A stretch of DNA of 64,000 nt, taken from contig JBAMDO010000216.1 of assembly GCA_037074765.1 (NCBI GenBank), forward strand, positions 27,812 through 91,811, written 5' to 3'. The notes below the pieces were generated by a model that was not told the DNA's origin, did no database searches, and worked only from the letters and a program-made list of their open reading frames with translations. Made by a program: the position numbers and the translations under genes. The stretch is from Mansonella perstans (Eukaryota; Nematoda; Chromadorea; Rhabditida; Onchocercidae). Positions 53,210 to 64,000 of this stretch are shown piece after piece (positions within the stretch are counted from its first letter, which is position 1; every line of letters starts with the position of its first letter).

Positions 53210-56200
53210 TTATCGATTGTAATATTTGTGATCTTCATAATCAATACTGTTACGATCATTTTCAGTGTCGCTGCTACTTTCATCTTCTTTACGATGTTTT
53301 CCAGTGCATTTAATACCATCAAAATAAACGCTACCGTTATCGTATACCAATACATCTGCGGTGCGATAATCGATCAGTGCATCACTGTAAAAATGTAATA
53401 GCAATCACAGAATTCTCAGATTGCTTATAAACTGATTTATTATGTAAATATACTAAAGAAGAAGTTGACAATGAATATTTTGCGATGTTTTTTGATTAAA
53501 TTATGATTTTTATATTTTGAAAAGTTTTTTAATTCATTTCTGATATTTTCTAAATTGCGCGTTGACATTTTATAAATATTAATCAAAAAGACCAGCGATA
53601 AGAATGAAAACATTATCAAAGTAGAAATACCTGAATAATTCACAAAAATATGTTTGATTATCGACCTGAAGAATGTTTGATGATCGGCATCTCTCATAAT
53701 GACACCCATAGAAGCATTGTTGAGGACTGAAACGAATAAACAATTAATTAGATCCTTTCTGTAAATCCAATTTGACATTCAACAATATGCATGTTTAAAG
53801 CAGTGTCAACATTTAAACAAAATATACCGCTGCTTAAAATTTCGAATTCTTAATTAATTACGAAAGAATCGATAATGCTATCCATCCTTTACAAAAGCGT
53901 TCAATTAAATGTTCTTTCTTTTTTCGCTTTTTACAATAACCTTTTCTGGCATAACACAAAAAGAAGTATTAATGCAATATTTCCAGGATATTTGAATCAA
54001 ATAAGGAAAAATGAGAGAAATAACTACCTGGAAACTAGAAATCTCTTGATTAATTTGGTGCCGTGGAAAGATGTTCGATAGATAGCAGAATAGACACATT
54101 TTCCAGGATTGGGATATGTTGTAGTTTGCGCAGATGATGTTGTTTTTGATGTTTCGGTTGCATTAGTATAATCCATTTCCAATGGAGTTGTCATAACTTA
54201 ATCAGTGATAATGTTTAAATAATTTCTCTCTTAAATTAACGAAACTTATTTTTCACTATCAATTTATAGAAAAATTATCTCGATCTGCGTCCATTACTAT
54301 CATCTATAACTCTTTATTATTTGAACAACTTGAAAATGTATCAAATCTATTTCAAATATTATGATTTAAAGGATGAAATAGTGAATGAAACTTTAAAAAG
54401 CTTTTAATTGCTCTTCTCGACTTTTTAAATTGTTCCCAATAAAAGAGGGGAGGCAAATTATTAATTTTAAGTACTGAAAAAATGAGAGCGAATTTGGCAA
54501 ATTGTTCCCAAGATGGCAAAAAATAATCGAAATTTGATTGGGCCGACAAATTTTAATGTGTAAATAACTTTATGCTAATTTTGCGCTGAAATTTCATTTC
54601 GCACTGAAGTAATTTGCCGTAAAATCAGATGAAATTTGTCGATCTATTCATTAGAACATCTGACAAAATTTGAGCTTAAAAGAGAAAAACAAACTAGGTG
54701 CGGCATTTGCATCAGTCGGTTCCGGAAACGATTTGGTAATAGTCACAAAATCACCTGCTGACATTGCGGTTGTTGCGTACGCTGTTGTTACATTAAGATA
54801 GTGAAAACCGCCGAAATTCTTTCCCTCTTTGCCTTCTTCACTCTCTAAACTTAAAAAACCAGTAAGTCCTAGTAAAATTACAAAATTATTTGTAATTGTT
54901 TGAGTACCTCATTATAATTAATTAACTTCGAAAGCTAAAATTTAATTTCTTACAAAAAAATTCTCTCAAAAAATTGGTAATTGCTAAATAACCATTTAAT
55001 TGCTAAACAAGCCAATATGATTGACAACAGATTCAAACAACTCAAATCTATGCCTTATCACAGTGTACAAAATTTCTATTCAAATAACTCGTAATTAGCT
55101 AATGTGAAAATCATCAGAAAATTGCCTTTTGATTCTTTGCTTTATTTTAATGTAAAATTGAAAACATTAATTTAATTCCAATTTATCTGATTGGTTAAAA
55201 ATCTGTATTCAATAATTTGTATTGTAATCACTATAATAATTAAAAAAGTGAAATTTTTTTGTATGTTTCAAGCTGTAATTTGAGCCTGCATTGCTGAAAA
55301 AAGCGAAACGAAAATGACCTTTCGAAAGGTCACTGTAAGTTGAGAGTTGAGTTACATATTGAGTGGAGCTAATGGAATCCGTTGTCGACATCATGCTATT
55401 AGTGATCAAATTAAGATCAGTGGTACTGTTATCAATGTTTGTTATCTAAAAATTTATTTTTAAAATTTGAAAATACTTTAAAGAAAAAAATTGATTTTTG
55501 AAAAAACAATTTTTGTCTTGCCTTCTTTTCTAAATCATCACTTCTAAACTAAACTACCTATGTTCTTTCACTATTTTTAATTAATTATCTAAAATATAAG
55601 TGATAAAATTTGTCTGCATTGTTTTTTTACAGGCTAATCATTCAAAAGATATTTGCGGTAACTTTCTTCAATATCGGTTTAATTCTCAAATCTTTCTGTA
55701 ACTCTCATCGTTTCTTGTATCTCTTTTTCAAATAGAAATTGGAAATTTTTTGTATTTAGGAAATCTCATAGTTCATTTCTCTGAAATACATTAAAGTCTG
55801 CAAAATTCAAATCATATTTCTGCAGCACTAAAGAATAAAAAGCGAAATATTCCTTATAAACAAGTTTTCACCTTCTCAAAAAGTGAGGCAGCATTTGTAT
55901 CATTGTTAATTTCATTTCGAGAATTCAGTGGTGAATTTTTATCCTTTGATGTTGAATTCAGTATAAATAAACATTTCTCTTCCATATAAATTAAGAATTC
56001 ATTACCTGAAAAAAAAACGTGCGAATGAATTTCCTCAGTTAATTTTCTGCTTTTTTTTTAAAAAAAAAAAGGTTTTCTTTATTAAATGATGTTTTCGTTC
56101 AATTTTTGTTTCATTTTTCACTTATAAAATACCAATTTTTATAAAAAGTAAAAAAATTACTTCGAACGGAACAATTTTTATCAAAATAGCTATGCATTAA

Positions 56201-59200
56201 ACTGTTGACAGCGGAATGGTTGAAATTTTTTGGGTTTGTCGCTCTGAAATTTCGGCAATATTGATTTAAAACTGAAATGGTCAAATATTCAGAGACCGAG
56301 ATAGATCTCCAACTAGCCACATATTACAGGCTCAACTTATTTTTATTTTAATTCTTGTTTTTACCATACTCAACTTATTTTTATTTTAATTCTTGTTTTT
56401 ACCAATTTTTCATAATGACCCTTTGAACTTCGCAAATGCGATTTAGAAGTAAGAAATTTGGATTTTTCTCTTGAAAACAGACAACTCACCTGCTCAGATT
56501 ATTAAGTAAGCATGTTCTAAAATCAAAGTAATACTCAAAACTGCGGCACTCGGTACCGTATCGATCTTCCGCATCCATACAGTAACACTTGCAAGCTTCT
56601 ACAGACACATTAGTTTCCGCAGCAAATGCTGTACCGTGTAGCACATGATTTGGCATTTCAATGAAACAATTATCTTTGTATACTGTAAATCACTTACAGT
56701 AATTATTTGTAAAATAGTAATTGCGCATAATGTGCAAATTAAATTGTCAATTATTGTAACGCAGAATGATAAAAAAAAATTTTGAAAAGTGAGAGAAAAA
56801 AAGGAAAGGACATTTTAAAGTAATCAAAAAAAAAAAGTACAAAAATCACAAAAAATGAAACTTTGCATGATAAAAAAGTAGAATTATTGTTGAAAGTTCA
56901 ATAATAATTTCTGAGCTTTTAGATTGGGGTACGTCGTAGAATCGAAAGTAATACTAACAGAAGATTTTGTTTTTTCTTTTCAAGACAATTACTAATTGGT
57001 AACATGCTTCAGTTATTCTGTAGTTTAAACTGAGATGTTGTTCTGTTTTGAAAAACTTTTCCAATTTTCTAAGTTAAAATTTTCAATGTCTAATGGAAAC
57101 TGAGATTTATTCGGAACTAATTCATTCAATTTAGGCGCTAATGTCTCAGAATTTAACGAAATCCGAAAATTATGGAAATAGAGGGTATAAACAACCTGGC
57201 TTGAAAATCTCCTCAGATTTTATAGTTGTTGAAATAGACGTGTTAGCACTTCGACGACAACCATGAACCCAAGTAGCATTGACTAATTGTTCTTTTGATT
57301 CTTCTCAAAAAAAAGTAAATATATTTTGTTTCATGCAAATATATGATATTGGCATACGATATCAATTAGATCAATAATCAATTAATAATACAAATAGAAT
57401 ATGTGCTAACCTACTGAACAAATCATTTCCAGATAACTGACATTGTGCTGTTGTTCGGATTGTCCTGGTAATTCATTTCTTGTTTGTAAATTCAGGATAC
57501 AATCGCGTTCTTTGTGATAATAGGTTGCGGAAACACATTGAAAAGAGTGGCGTTCATTGCTTCTACAAATTCCGGAATGAAGAATTTACTTTTTCAAAAT
57601 GTTAAGATTATTGCTGGGGACTTAAAGTTTTAATCAAATTAACATTTTTCAGTACTTCTAGCCAAAACTGCTGATATTTAAGATTAAATAGTAGAAGAAT
57701 TTACTTAACAACGTTCTTTTTTTTAGCAAAAAAGATAGGCCAAAATGCTTTTTGTAAAAAAATAATGAAGAAAACAATGTTTTACTACAAAGGCTATAAG
57801 GGCATAATTAATAATAATACAAAAGATGCCATTGAAGTGCTCCATATTACCAATACTTCGGCTAAATCATTAAATTAAATTAGAAAATAGAGCCAAAATA
57901 TAAACTGCTTGCTGTGAAATTAACTATGAAATAACAATAAATTGGATAACCAAAATGATGAACTAAAATCACGAACTAATTTTTTTATTAAGAAATATAA
58001 TAAAATAAAATTGGAAAAATTACGTAATTTAAAAAATAATACTAAGTAACTGTGTCCAAACAATCAAGCAAATTTCTCATAAATCACAAGTAGATTTAAA
58101 ATGACCTGCTATTAGCGCAGTAGCACTGACATTCTTCCAATGTGACATCTTCTTCAAGTCCACCTGCTGCACCTTTCAATGCAAATCCAGCAATTACCTT
58201 TAAAGTGCTTTAAGTGTACATGAAAACTGTAGATACCTTACAAAAATATATATGTAAGGACAAATTAAAATTTCACTTCGAATAAAATACTTTTTACCTT
58301 TCCCCAATTAATCACATCCTGGCAACAGTGCCAGGAAATATTAATCAGCTAGGACGTTAAGAAATTCGTTCTAAAAAATGAAAATGAACTACGTAACGTA
58401 CTTCAAAACAGTTGCTCAACGTTTTTGACGCAGAATATTTTTCGGTTCCATTTACATCTGCAACGTGAAGTTTATAAGGAATATATTTTTTAAAATATAT
58501 TTTATTTTAAAAGTTTTTAAAGTTTCTTTTTTTTCTTTCTCTCTTTTCTTCAAAAAAAGAATTAAATTGTATTGAATTCATTATGTTACAAATGAAAATG
58601 GCACTATAGCTTACTGCTCTCAGAATAATTGACATCTTCTTCGAAATTTGCTTCAAATTTATTACTGACTGTCATTTCGCCAGATCCTTCCATTCCCATA
58701 GCTGTTTCCGTTGTGATATCATTGTAATCTAAATTATAATTCTTATTGTAATCATTTGAAATATAGTATTCTTTATTTTTGTTAACTTCTGAACAAATTC
58801 ATCATTTTCAATAGTCAATAAGACTTTTCTATTAAATTCTGCTATTAATTATCATTAATTTTCCAACAATAGTTTAAATTAATTAATTATATCAAAAAAT
58901 GATTTGAATTGCAAATTGATCTACGTACAAAAGAAACACAGATTTAGCTGTTTTGGCATATACTACGACGAGATTTTTCCACGGATAGCATATTGTCATA
59001 CCTGTGCATCAACTATGAGAAGTGCGAAATTACCGGAAGACAAACTTTTTAGGTAACTATGAGAAGTGAGAAATTTTCATTCCTTTTTAAATTCACCTAA
59101 ATCTTCGTCTAATATTGTTCGTTGCTCGGTAGCACTAGTTGTTAACTTAGCGATGCTCGAATTCATTTCATTAATAGATTTCTTGAATTTCTCATCGTCA

Positions 59201-62200
59201 CCATTATCTCTGTTAATTTCAACGCGTTCAGTCGTTTCTACAACTTCAATTTCAGGTTCTTTTGTTAACGGCTTAAAAAATTCTTCATAAGGCGATGTTG
59301 ATAGTTTAATCGTTGTTGCTTTGATATAATCCGCAGAGATTGTATCCATATCGGCATTTTTGGTGGATCGTATGTCCAAATCGGCATTCCTAGTGGATCG
59401 TATTCCTCGGTTAACATTTGATAATGTAGTACTGGCAGTTGTATCGCGTCGAATTTCAACCCGATAATCATATCGTCTTTTAGGACTAATCTCTTCTGGT
59501 AGTTTATTCAATATTTCAAATACCAAATTTCTCAGATTTTTCGCAGCACTTTTCTTCTTTAGTATTTTACTCCATAAGCCAGGTGATAATATTATTTCTT
59601 CGGTAATTTTTTTGCTGCTTATTTCTTTCTTTTTATTGTTTTCCCACCAATAAACAGATTGTGTACGAAAGATTGACGAGGAAAACACCGATCGATGATC
59701 AATCGTTGATCGTTTCTTGGTTGAATGAATTGTTTTATTCTTCTCAGCTTTGCTTACCATCAAATCTTCATTTACGCTTAGCCATTCTGATGCAAACTGT
59801 TCAGTCTTTATCTTTCCGCTTGTTTGACAGTGGTAAATTGCATCTTTCGCGATATCTAGAATATCATCAGTGACAAATTTTTAACCAAAATTTTAGAGAG
59901 CATTAGAAAATGTTCTAATGTTCTTTATAGACTATGTTTTATGTCAAAGATGGTTATAATTAACGCTATGCGTGGAATCCTTGCTATTTGTCTTAAGTGC
60001 ACAATCATAAACTGACTGCTTTTCTATTGCGGTTGAGAATAATAAGAATTGTTGAATCCTATGTACATTCTATTTATCATTATAAATAAATGGCGAGAAC
60101 AAACCTTCATTGTTACATATTCTGTAAAAATAATTGGTATCCCAACTGTGTATCAGATGCGCTTTTCCTTTATGATCTTCTTCATTCAGCAAACATTTCC
60201 GTGTGATATTACTATATTGGAAACTTTTGCACTTTATCATGCAATCATTATCAGCATCTTTCCAGCTAGTGAGACAAGCACATCTACAAGAAGGAAGTCA
60301 ATATGCTTTCTTGGTGAAATTCCTGAAGGCAACGGTGACCGAATTTTTAATGTATAATGACGCTGATTTAATCTAATTTAGGACTAACATTGGTATTAAG
60401 ACGATAACGGCGATAGCAATGTTAGGTATTTGTTGGCATTGTTATAATTGCCTGGCAATTATATAGCACAAAATGATAATTGTTGGATTTAATTAATCTA
60501 ATAGACCGGAAATTTTTGATGTTTTCCCTACCTTATTCGCTATGGTGTCAAAGAAAAATTTAAAGAGCGGATTGCTATTAATTCGTTTCATATCAGACAC
60601 CACTATGAATGGATAAAACCATTTTCGATATTCATTGTCTTTTTTATTATAAAAGAATCAACCGAAAGTTTGCATCTCTATATTATAATTTGTTAATGTT
60701 GTATTTTCATTATGTTATCGTTATCAGCATTAGATAATGTTAATATAATTGTTATAAAGTATTATATTAAATATGCTGAAAATTTTTGCAAAATACCTGC
60801 ATCGTTCCAATGAAACATCATAAATTGTCTTATATGAAGCGTTATGTAATAGCTGACGATTAATCATACCAAAACAAAATGAATGATTGGTTGCTGAAGT
60901 CTTTTCTGAAAAAATTAAATTGAAAATTAGTTTTAACAAATTGAGTTATCGCACAAGAATTTGCTCATTATCGCTTATTCTAAACACTGTCGTTTTTTTT
61001 AATTAAATTTTTTCTAAGGTAAAGATTTTTTTTTTCAACATTCATCGCTGAAAAAAAGACATGCAAAAAATGAATAAAAAGAGATTTTTCTGATTAATGA
61101 AATAAACGGAATATTCACTTATAGTATTATCATCATCCCTATTTCTGGTTGTTTTTTTATTGTTGTTTTCAATTTCCTTTTGTCGCATTTCATTATCAGT
61201 AATGCTACTCTCTTGGTCAATACCACGAATTTGAATACGATACAGATAACCCTGCTGTTTATCAATATATTTCTCTGGAAGCTTTTTGAAAGTCAATTTC
61301 TCATTATGATTATTCGGAAGTTGTATATCTTTAACGGAATGATTATGAAGTTGTATATCTTTAGCGGAATGATTATGTACACCTTTATGTGCTTCTTTCG
61401 GTGGAATTTTTTTTCCACTTAATGACCCATTACTTAGCAATTCATAAGGTAATCTAATACGAAGTAAATAATTTGTTTCCAACTCTTCCGGTGAAGCATG
61501 TTTCATAGGAAGTTCATTCTGCTTTTCGGGATTGTCTATAAATATCTCTCCATGCAAGTTTTTATGCTTCTGATGATTATCCATATGAACAACTATCCAG
61601 CTTTGTCGGTTATCAGTACTTTCTACCCATACTTGACGTTCATTGGGATTTTCTCGTAATTCATGGACTATTTCTTCGAGTATACGTAATTTACTTCCAC
61701 TGTTGACATCACTGATAAATGTTCGAAAATTACTTGTGTTTGTTTCATTTTTATTATTAATTGTTTCAGAAATGCTATCATCTCCTCCAAATATCTTTTT
61801 CCATTTAATCCACCATGACAGTGCTTCATTTTGGAATGTTTGTAGTAACGTTTCACTTGGTAAGTGAATTTCCTTAATTAGATAAGCAGCTCTAATAGCA
61901 GTGGGAGAAGTATCGGTGACTGAATTAATAGCATCATTCCGTTGAACAGCTGCAATTGCAGCACTTTCTGGTACATAAATAGTAGTAATAGGAGCAGTAG
62001 TAGTAATGGCAGTAGTAGTAGTAGTAATGGTAGTGGTAATAGTAATAGTAGCAGTTATTGTTGTTAATAGATTATAGTCGGTTGTCGTTGTTTCAACTGT
62101 GGTAAAATCTAAAATTTTTGTACTTTCTTTTCTATATTCATCAGACAATGCTGAAAATTAAAACTAAAATTTCAAAGATTTTTTTCAAAAATTCAATCGG

Positions 62201-63932
62201 CTATTATTTTCCCAAATGTTTCACTACATATGAACTTTGTCTTAAAATTTAATGGAGAAAATCCATTGATGAATTTGATGAGTTTGAAATTTAAAATTTT
62301 CCTCTAAAGTAATGCAACCGTTAAATGATCTGATAATTATTTTCAATTAATTATTAATCAACGCATAAAATTAGAATAAATTCTTTTGCTCTTCTTATAC
62401 GAACAATTTTTTTAGAATGAAAAAAAAATTGTTATTCTTCGAAAAATCGATTACTCAATAAAAAACTTAACTTCAAATTTAATTCTATTGGAAAATTTAA
62501 GAAGTAGGAAAAAACTGATTTGATGAAAAATTTATTGATAAAAAAGAGTGAAGATATCTAAAAATAACGAAAGTATAAAATTACAAAACGAAAGGGGTTC
62601 CAAAACACAGGAAGTTTAAATGCTCACCTGCACTTCGGGTAATTTCTACACCCAATTTTAGTAGCATACTGTTTGTTTGGAGTGAACTACTCGCAGTTTC
62701 TAAAAACAGTGGGATCTGAAGTTATTGATTCGCTAAAATTATTGCTGATTGAATTTCGAAATGAAAACATTTTTGAATGCGAAAAAGAAATGATCTTCCA
62801 GCGACTAGCCTTACTGACAGCTTAAATGAATTACCTTGAAAGTGAGAATTTGCTAATTATCAAGTTTTTACTAAAAGTTTTTGCGTGCAATTAAATCAAT
62901 CATATTTTTTGTACAGAGATGGAAAAATTAAAGAAAAACGATCCAAATTCTAATTATTAGATAAGGGCATGCCATTGACAAATACGAACAAAGTTTTATG
63001 ATTTTCTTATTTGCAAGCAGAAATTAATGAAATTATCTGAAATTTGAGTTAAGATGAGAAGTAGGAAATGTAGAAATAGATGAGAATAACCGAAAAGAAC
63101 TTTGTCGAGATAATTGGTTCATTTTAGTTTCAAATTTTACTGGCAATTTAAAGGGAACCGAATTAGAATAAGTTCATATATTTCCGAATTTTCAAATACT
63201 GCACAGAAGTATTTTTTAACTGAATGAAATCACTTAAATTTTTTGAGAGGAAAAAAAGATAAATAGAGCTCTCGTCTGATTTTTTTTCAGCTCTGATTGG
63301 TATTTGAAGAAAGTTTTTGAAATTTCAACAATCTCCGCAAGTTTTTAACTGTAATTTAGACATGAAAAAAAATGTTTTTAATTTTTGAAAAGCCGAAAAG
63401 TTTTCAGAATTTCATTGAAGAAATACTGGAACTCAACAAAAAAAAGAAAAGCATAATGATTTCAGTAGTACCGATTTTGCAGAGATCCATGCAAGCGATT
63501 CGAACTAACTGCCCAGTGGACGACTGATATAGTGAGTAGCGCTTTGTGTATCTCCTGTAGTTGACTGATCAGGAGGATAACGAAACAATTTCAGGATGAC
63601 TTAAGATAGTCTGATAGGAGACTGTAGCCCGAATATTTTTAAAATATTATTGAAATAACAAATTATGTCTTAATAAAATTAACCTTTAAGTTAGATTATC
63701 TTTGATGTTCATATTTAATTATTTTTTTTTTTTTTTTGTGCACAAATTTTTGTTATTGATGGACAAAGCAAATAACAAGGAAAAAAACTTTCAAATGCTT
63801 ACGTACCAACAATTTATCACCCAGTCGTAACTTATTGAACAGGTATTTGCAAAACTGTTGTACACAGCAGTGCGACAAAATTGACGATGAAAACAGAAAT
63901 TGGCGCATTCATCCACCGATTTTATGCCAACA
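53210..63932 (-). CDS. Extracellular multi-PAN/Apple-domain protein (5' end beyond window)
   Basis: Twenty phase-compatible exons, 5' to 3': 63807-63932, 63472-63554, 62628-62699, 61119-62150, 60797-60905, 60105-60283, 59097-59855, 58615-58728, 58402-58457, 58298-58348, 58106-58197, 57411-57562, 56490-56682, 56161-56243, 55872-56005, 55319-55445, 54695-54844, 54028-54196, 53631-53726, 53210-53384; about 1317 residues in the window. At least five PAN/Apple modules are visible from their cysteine spacing: VDECANFCFHRQFC; CFGMINRQLL with LERCRCACL; CFELINISW with EECQCYC; CFIEMPNHV with ACKCYC; and KCVYSAIYR with QQCFYGCHYERC. Between them lie a Thr-rich linker coded by ACT/ATT repeats (near 61970-62060), a charged linker (exon 59097-59855) and Thr/Ser linkers. 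PAN modules bind proteins or sugars outside cells. The first exon opens inside PAN domain 1, so signal peptide exons lie past 64000. Weak acceptors (63933, 58198, 54197) make a few borders uncertain. The family member is not identified. Confidence 0.8.
56331..56403 (-). repeat. Mirror of the 38-bp tandem duplication
   Basis: Two copies of the same unit as at 30801-30873, on the other strand, in the intron between PAN-gene exons 56490-56682 and 56161-56243. Confidence 0.85.
62700..63471. other. Intron of the PAN gene
   Basis: AT-rich sequence between the exons at 63472-63554 and 62628-62699. No further exon or RNA gene was recognised. Confidence 0.4.
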
Positions 63933-64000
63933 CTTAAATTATTCGTTAATTTTCAGTAACAAGTGATAATAAAAAATCGAACATTTCTATCCTTAATGAT

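Larger units (their letters stand above)
47540..56751 (-). repeat. Right arm of giant inverted repeat
   Basis: This 9212-base arm mirrors 30453-39666. Its inner edge lies in neprilysin intron 15 (47471-47665), and its outer edge in the PAN-gene intron between exons 57411-57562 and 56490-56682. Both genes run through its edges intact, which marks this arm as the probable original. Confidence 0.95.

Noticed and set aside
30453..56751. DNA transposon or foldback element with long terminal inverted repeats
   Set aside because: The arms carry parts of ordinary host genes with introns, no transposase was seen, and no target-site duplication was found at 30453 or 56751.
59265..59471. Second minus-strand frame over the charged PAN linker
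   Set aside because: The other frame links by phase on both sides; this one has no splice support.
61180..61422. Plus-strand open stretch inside the PAN-gene linker exon
   Set aside because: Shadow frame of a low-complexity coding exon.
61970..62065. Trinucleotide (ACT/ATT-type) microsatellite
   Set aside because: It is coding: it gives the Thr-rich linker of the PAN protein, so it is described there and not as a separate element.

Overview
The window looks like nuclear DNA of a parasitic nematode, most likely a filarial or related spirurid worm. It is AT-rich, genes are split into many short exons with GT-AG introns, intron phases can be followed exon by exon, and several start codons sit 2-3 bases after a TTNCAG/GNCAG acceptor, as expected for spliced-leader trans-splicing. 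No bacterial, plasmid or phage feature is seen. All gene models below were built by eye from splice sites, reading frame and protein-family motifs; coordinates are predictions.

Layout. (1) 246-4432 (+): a five-exon gene for a secreted, 1172-residue protein with a small cysteine-rich module and a long array of Pro/Ala/Gln/Ser repeats (Ala-Pro-Glu-Ala-Ser-Tyr-Glu-Gln type). (2) 6931-18177 (-): a 14-exon septin gene of the SEPT6/UNC-61 type, with a long predicted N-terminal extension. (3) 20513-26896 (-): an unrecognised 299-residue protein in three exons. (4) 30453-56751: a very large, nearly perfect inverted repeat, with arms of about 9.21 kb (30453-39666 and 47540-56751) around a 7.87 kb spacer.

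The right arm is embedded in two intact genes. A neprilysin-type M13 metalloprotease (+, 40824-48367) starts in the spacer and ends in the right arm. A multi-PAN/Apple-domain protein (-, 53210 to about 63932, 5' end off the window) starts outside the repeat and ends in the right arm. Between them lies a complete alpha-carbonic anhydrase gene (-, 48447-50493). The left arm carries the same three items in mirror image: only the 3' half of the PAN gene (+), a complete carbonic anhydrase (+), and only the last three neprilysin exons (-). Both arm edges fall inside introns. The right arm is therefore probably the parent and the left arm a recent inverted copy, unless the structure is an assembly fold-back.

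Because the arms are almost identical and the spacer holds neprilysin exons 1-15, flipping the spacer by recombination between the arms would join those exons to the left-arm exons 16-18 and again give an intact protease gene. The repeat is the most notable object in the window; the repeat-rich secreted protein is second.
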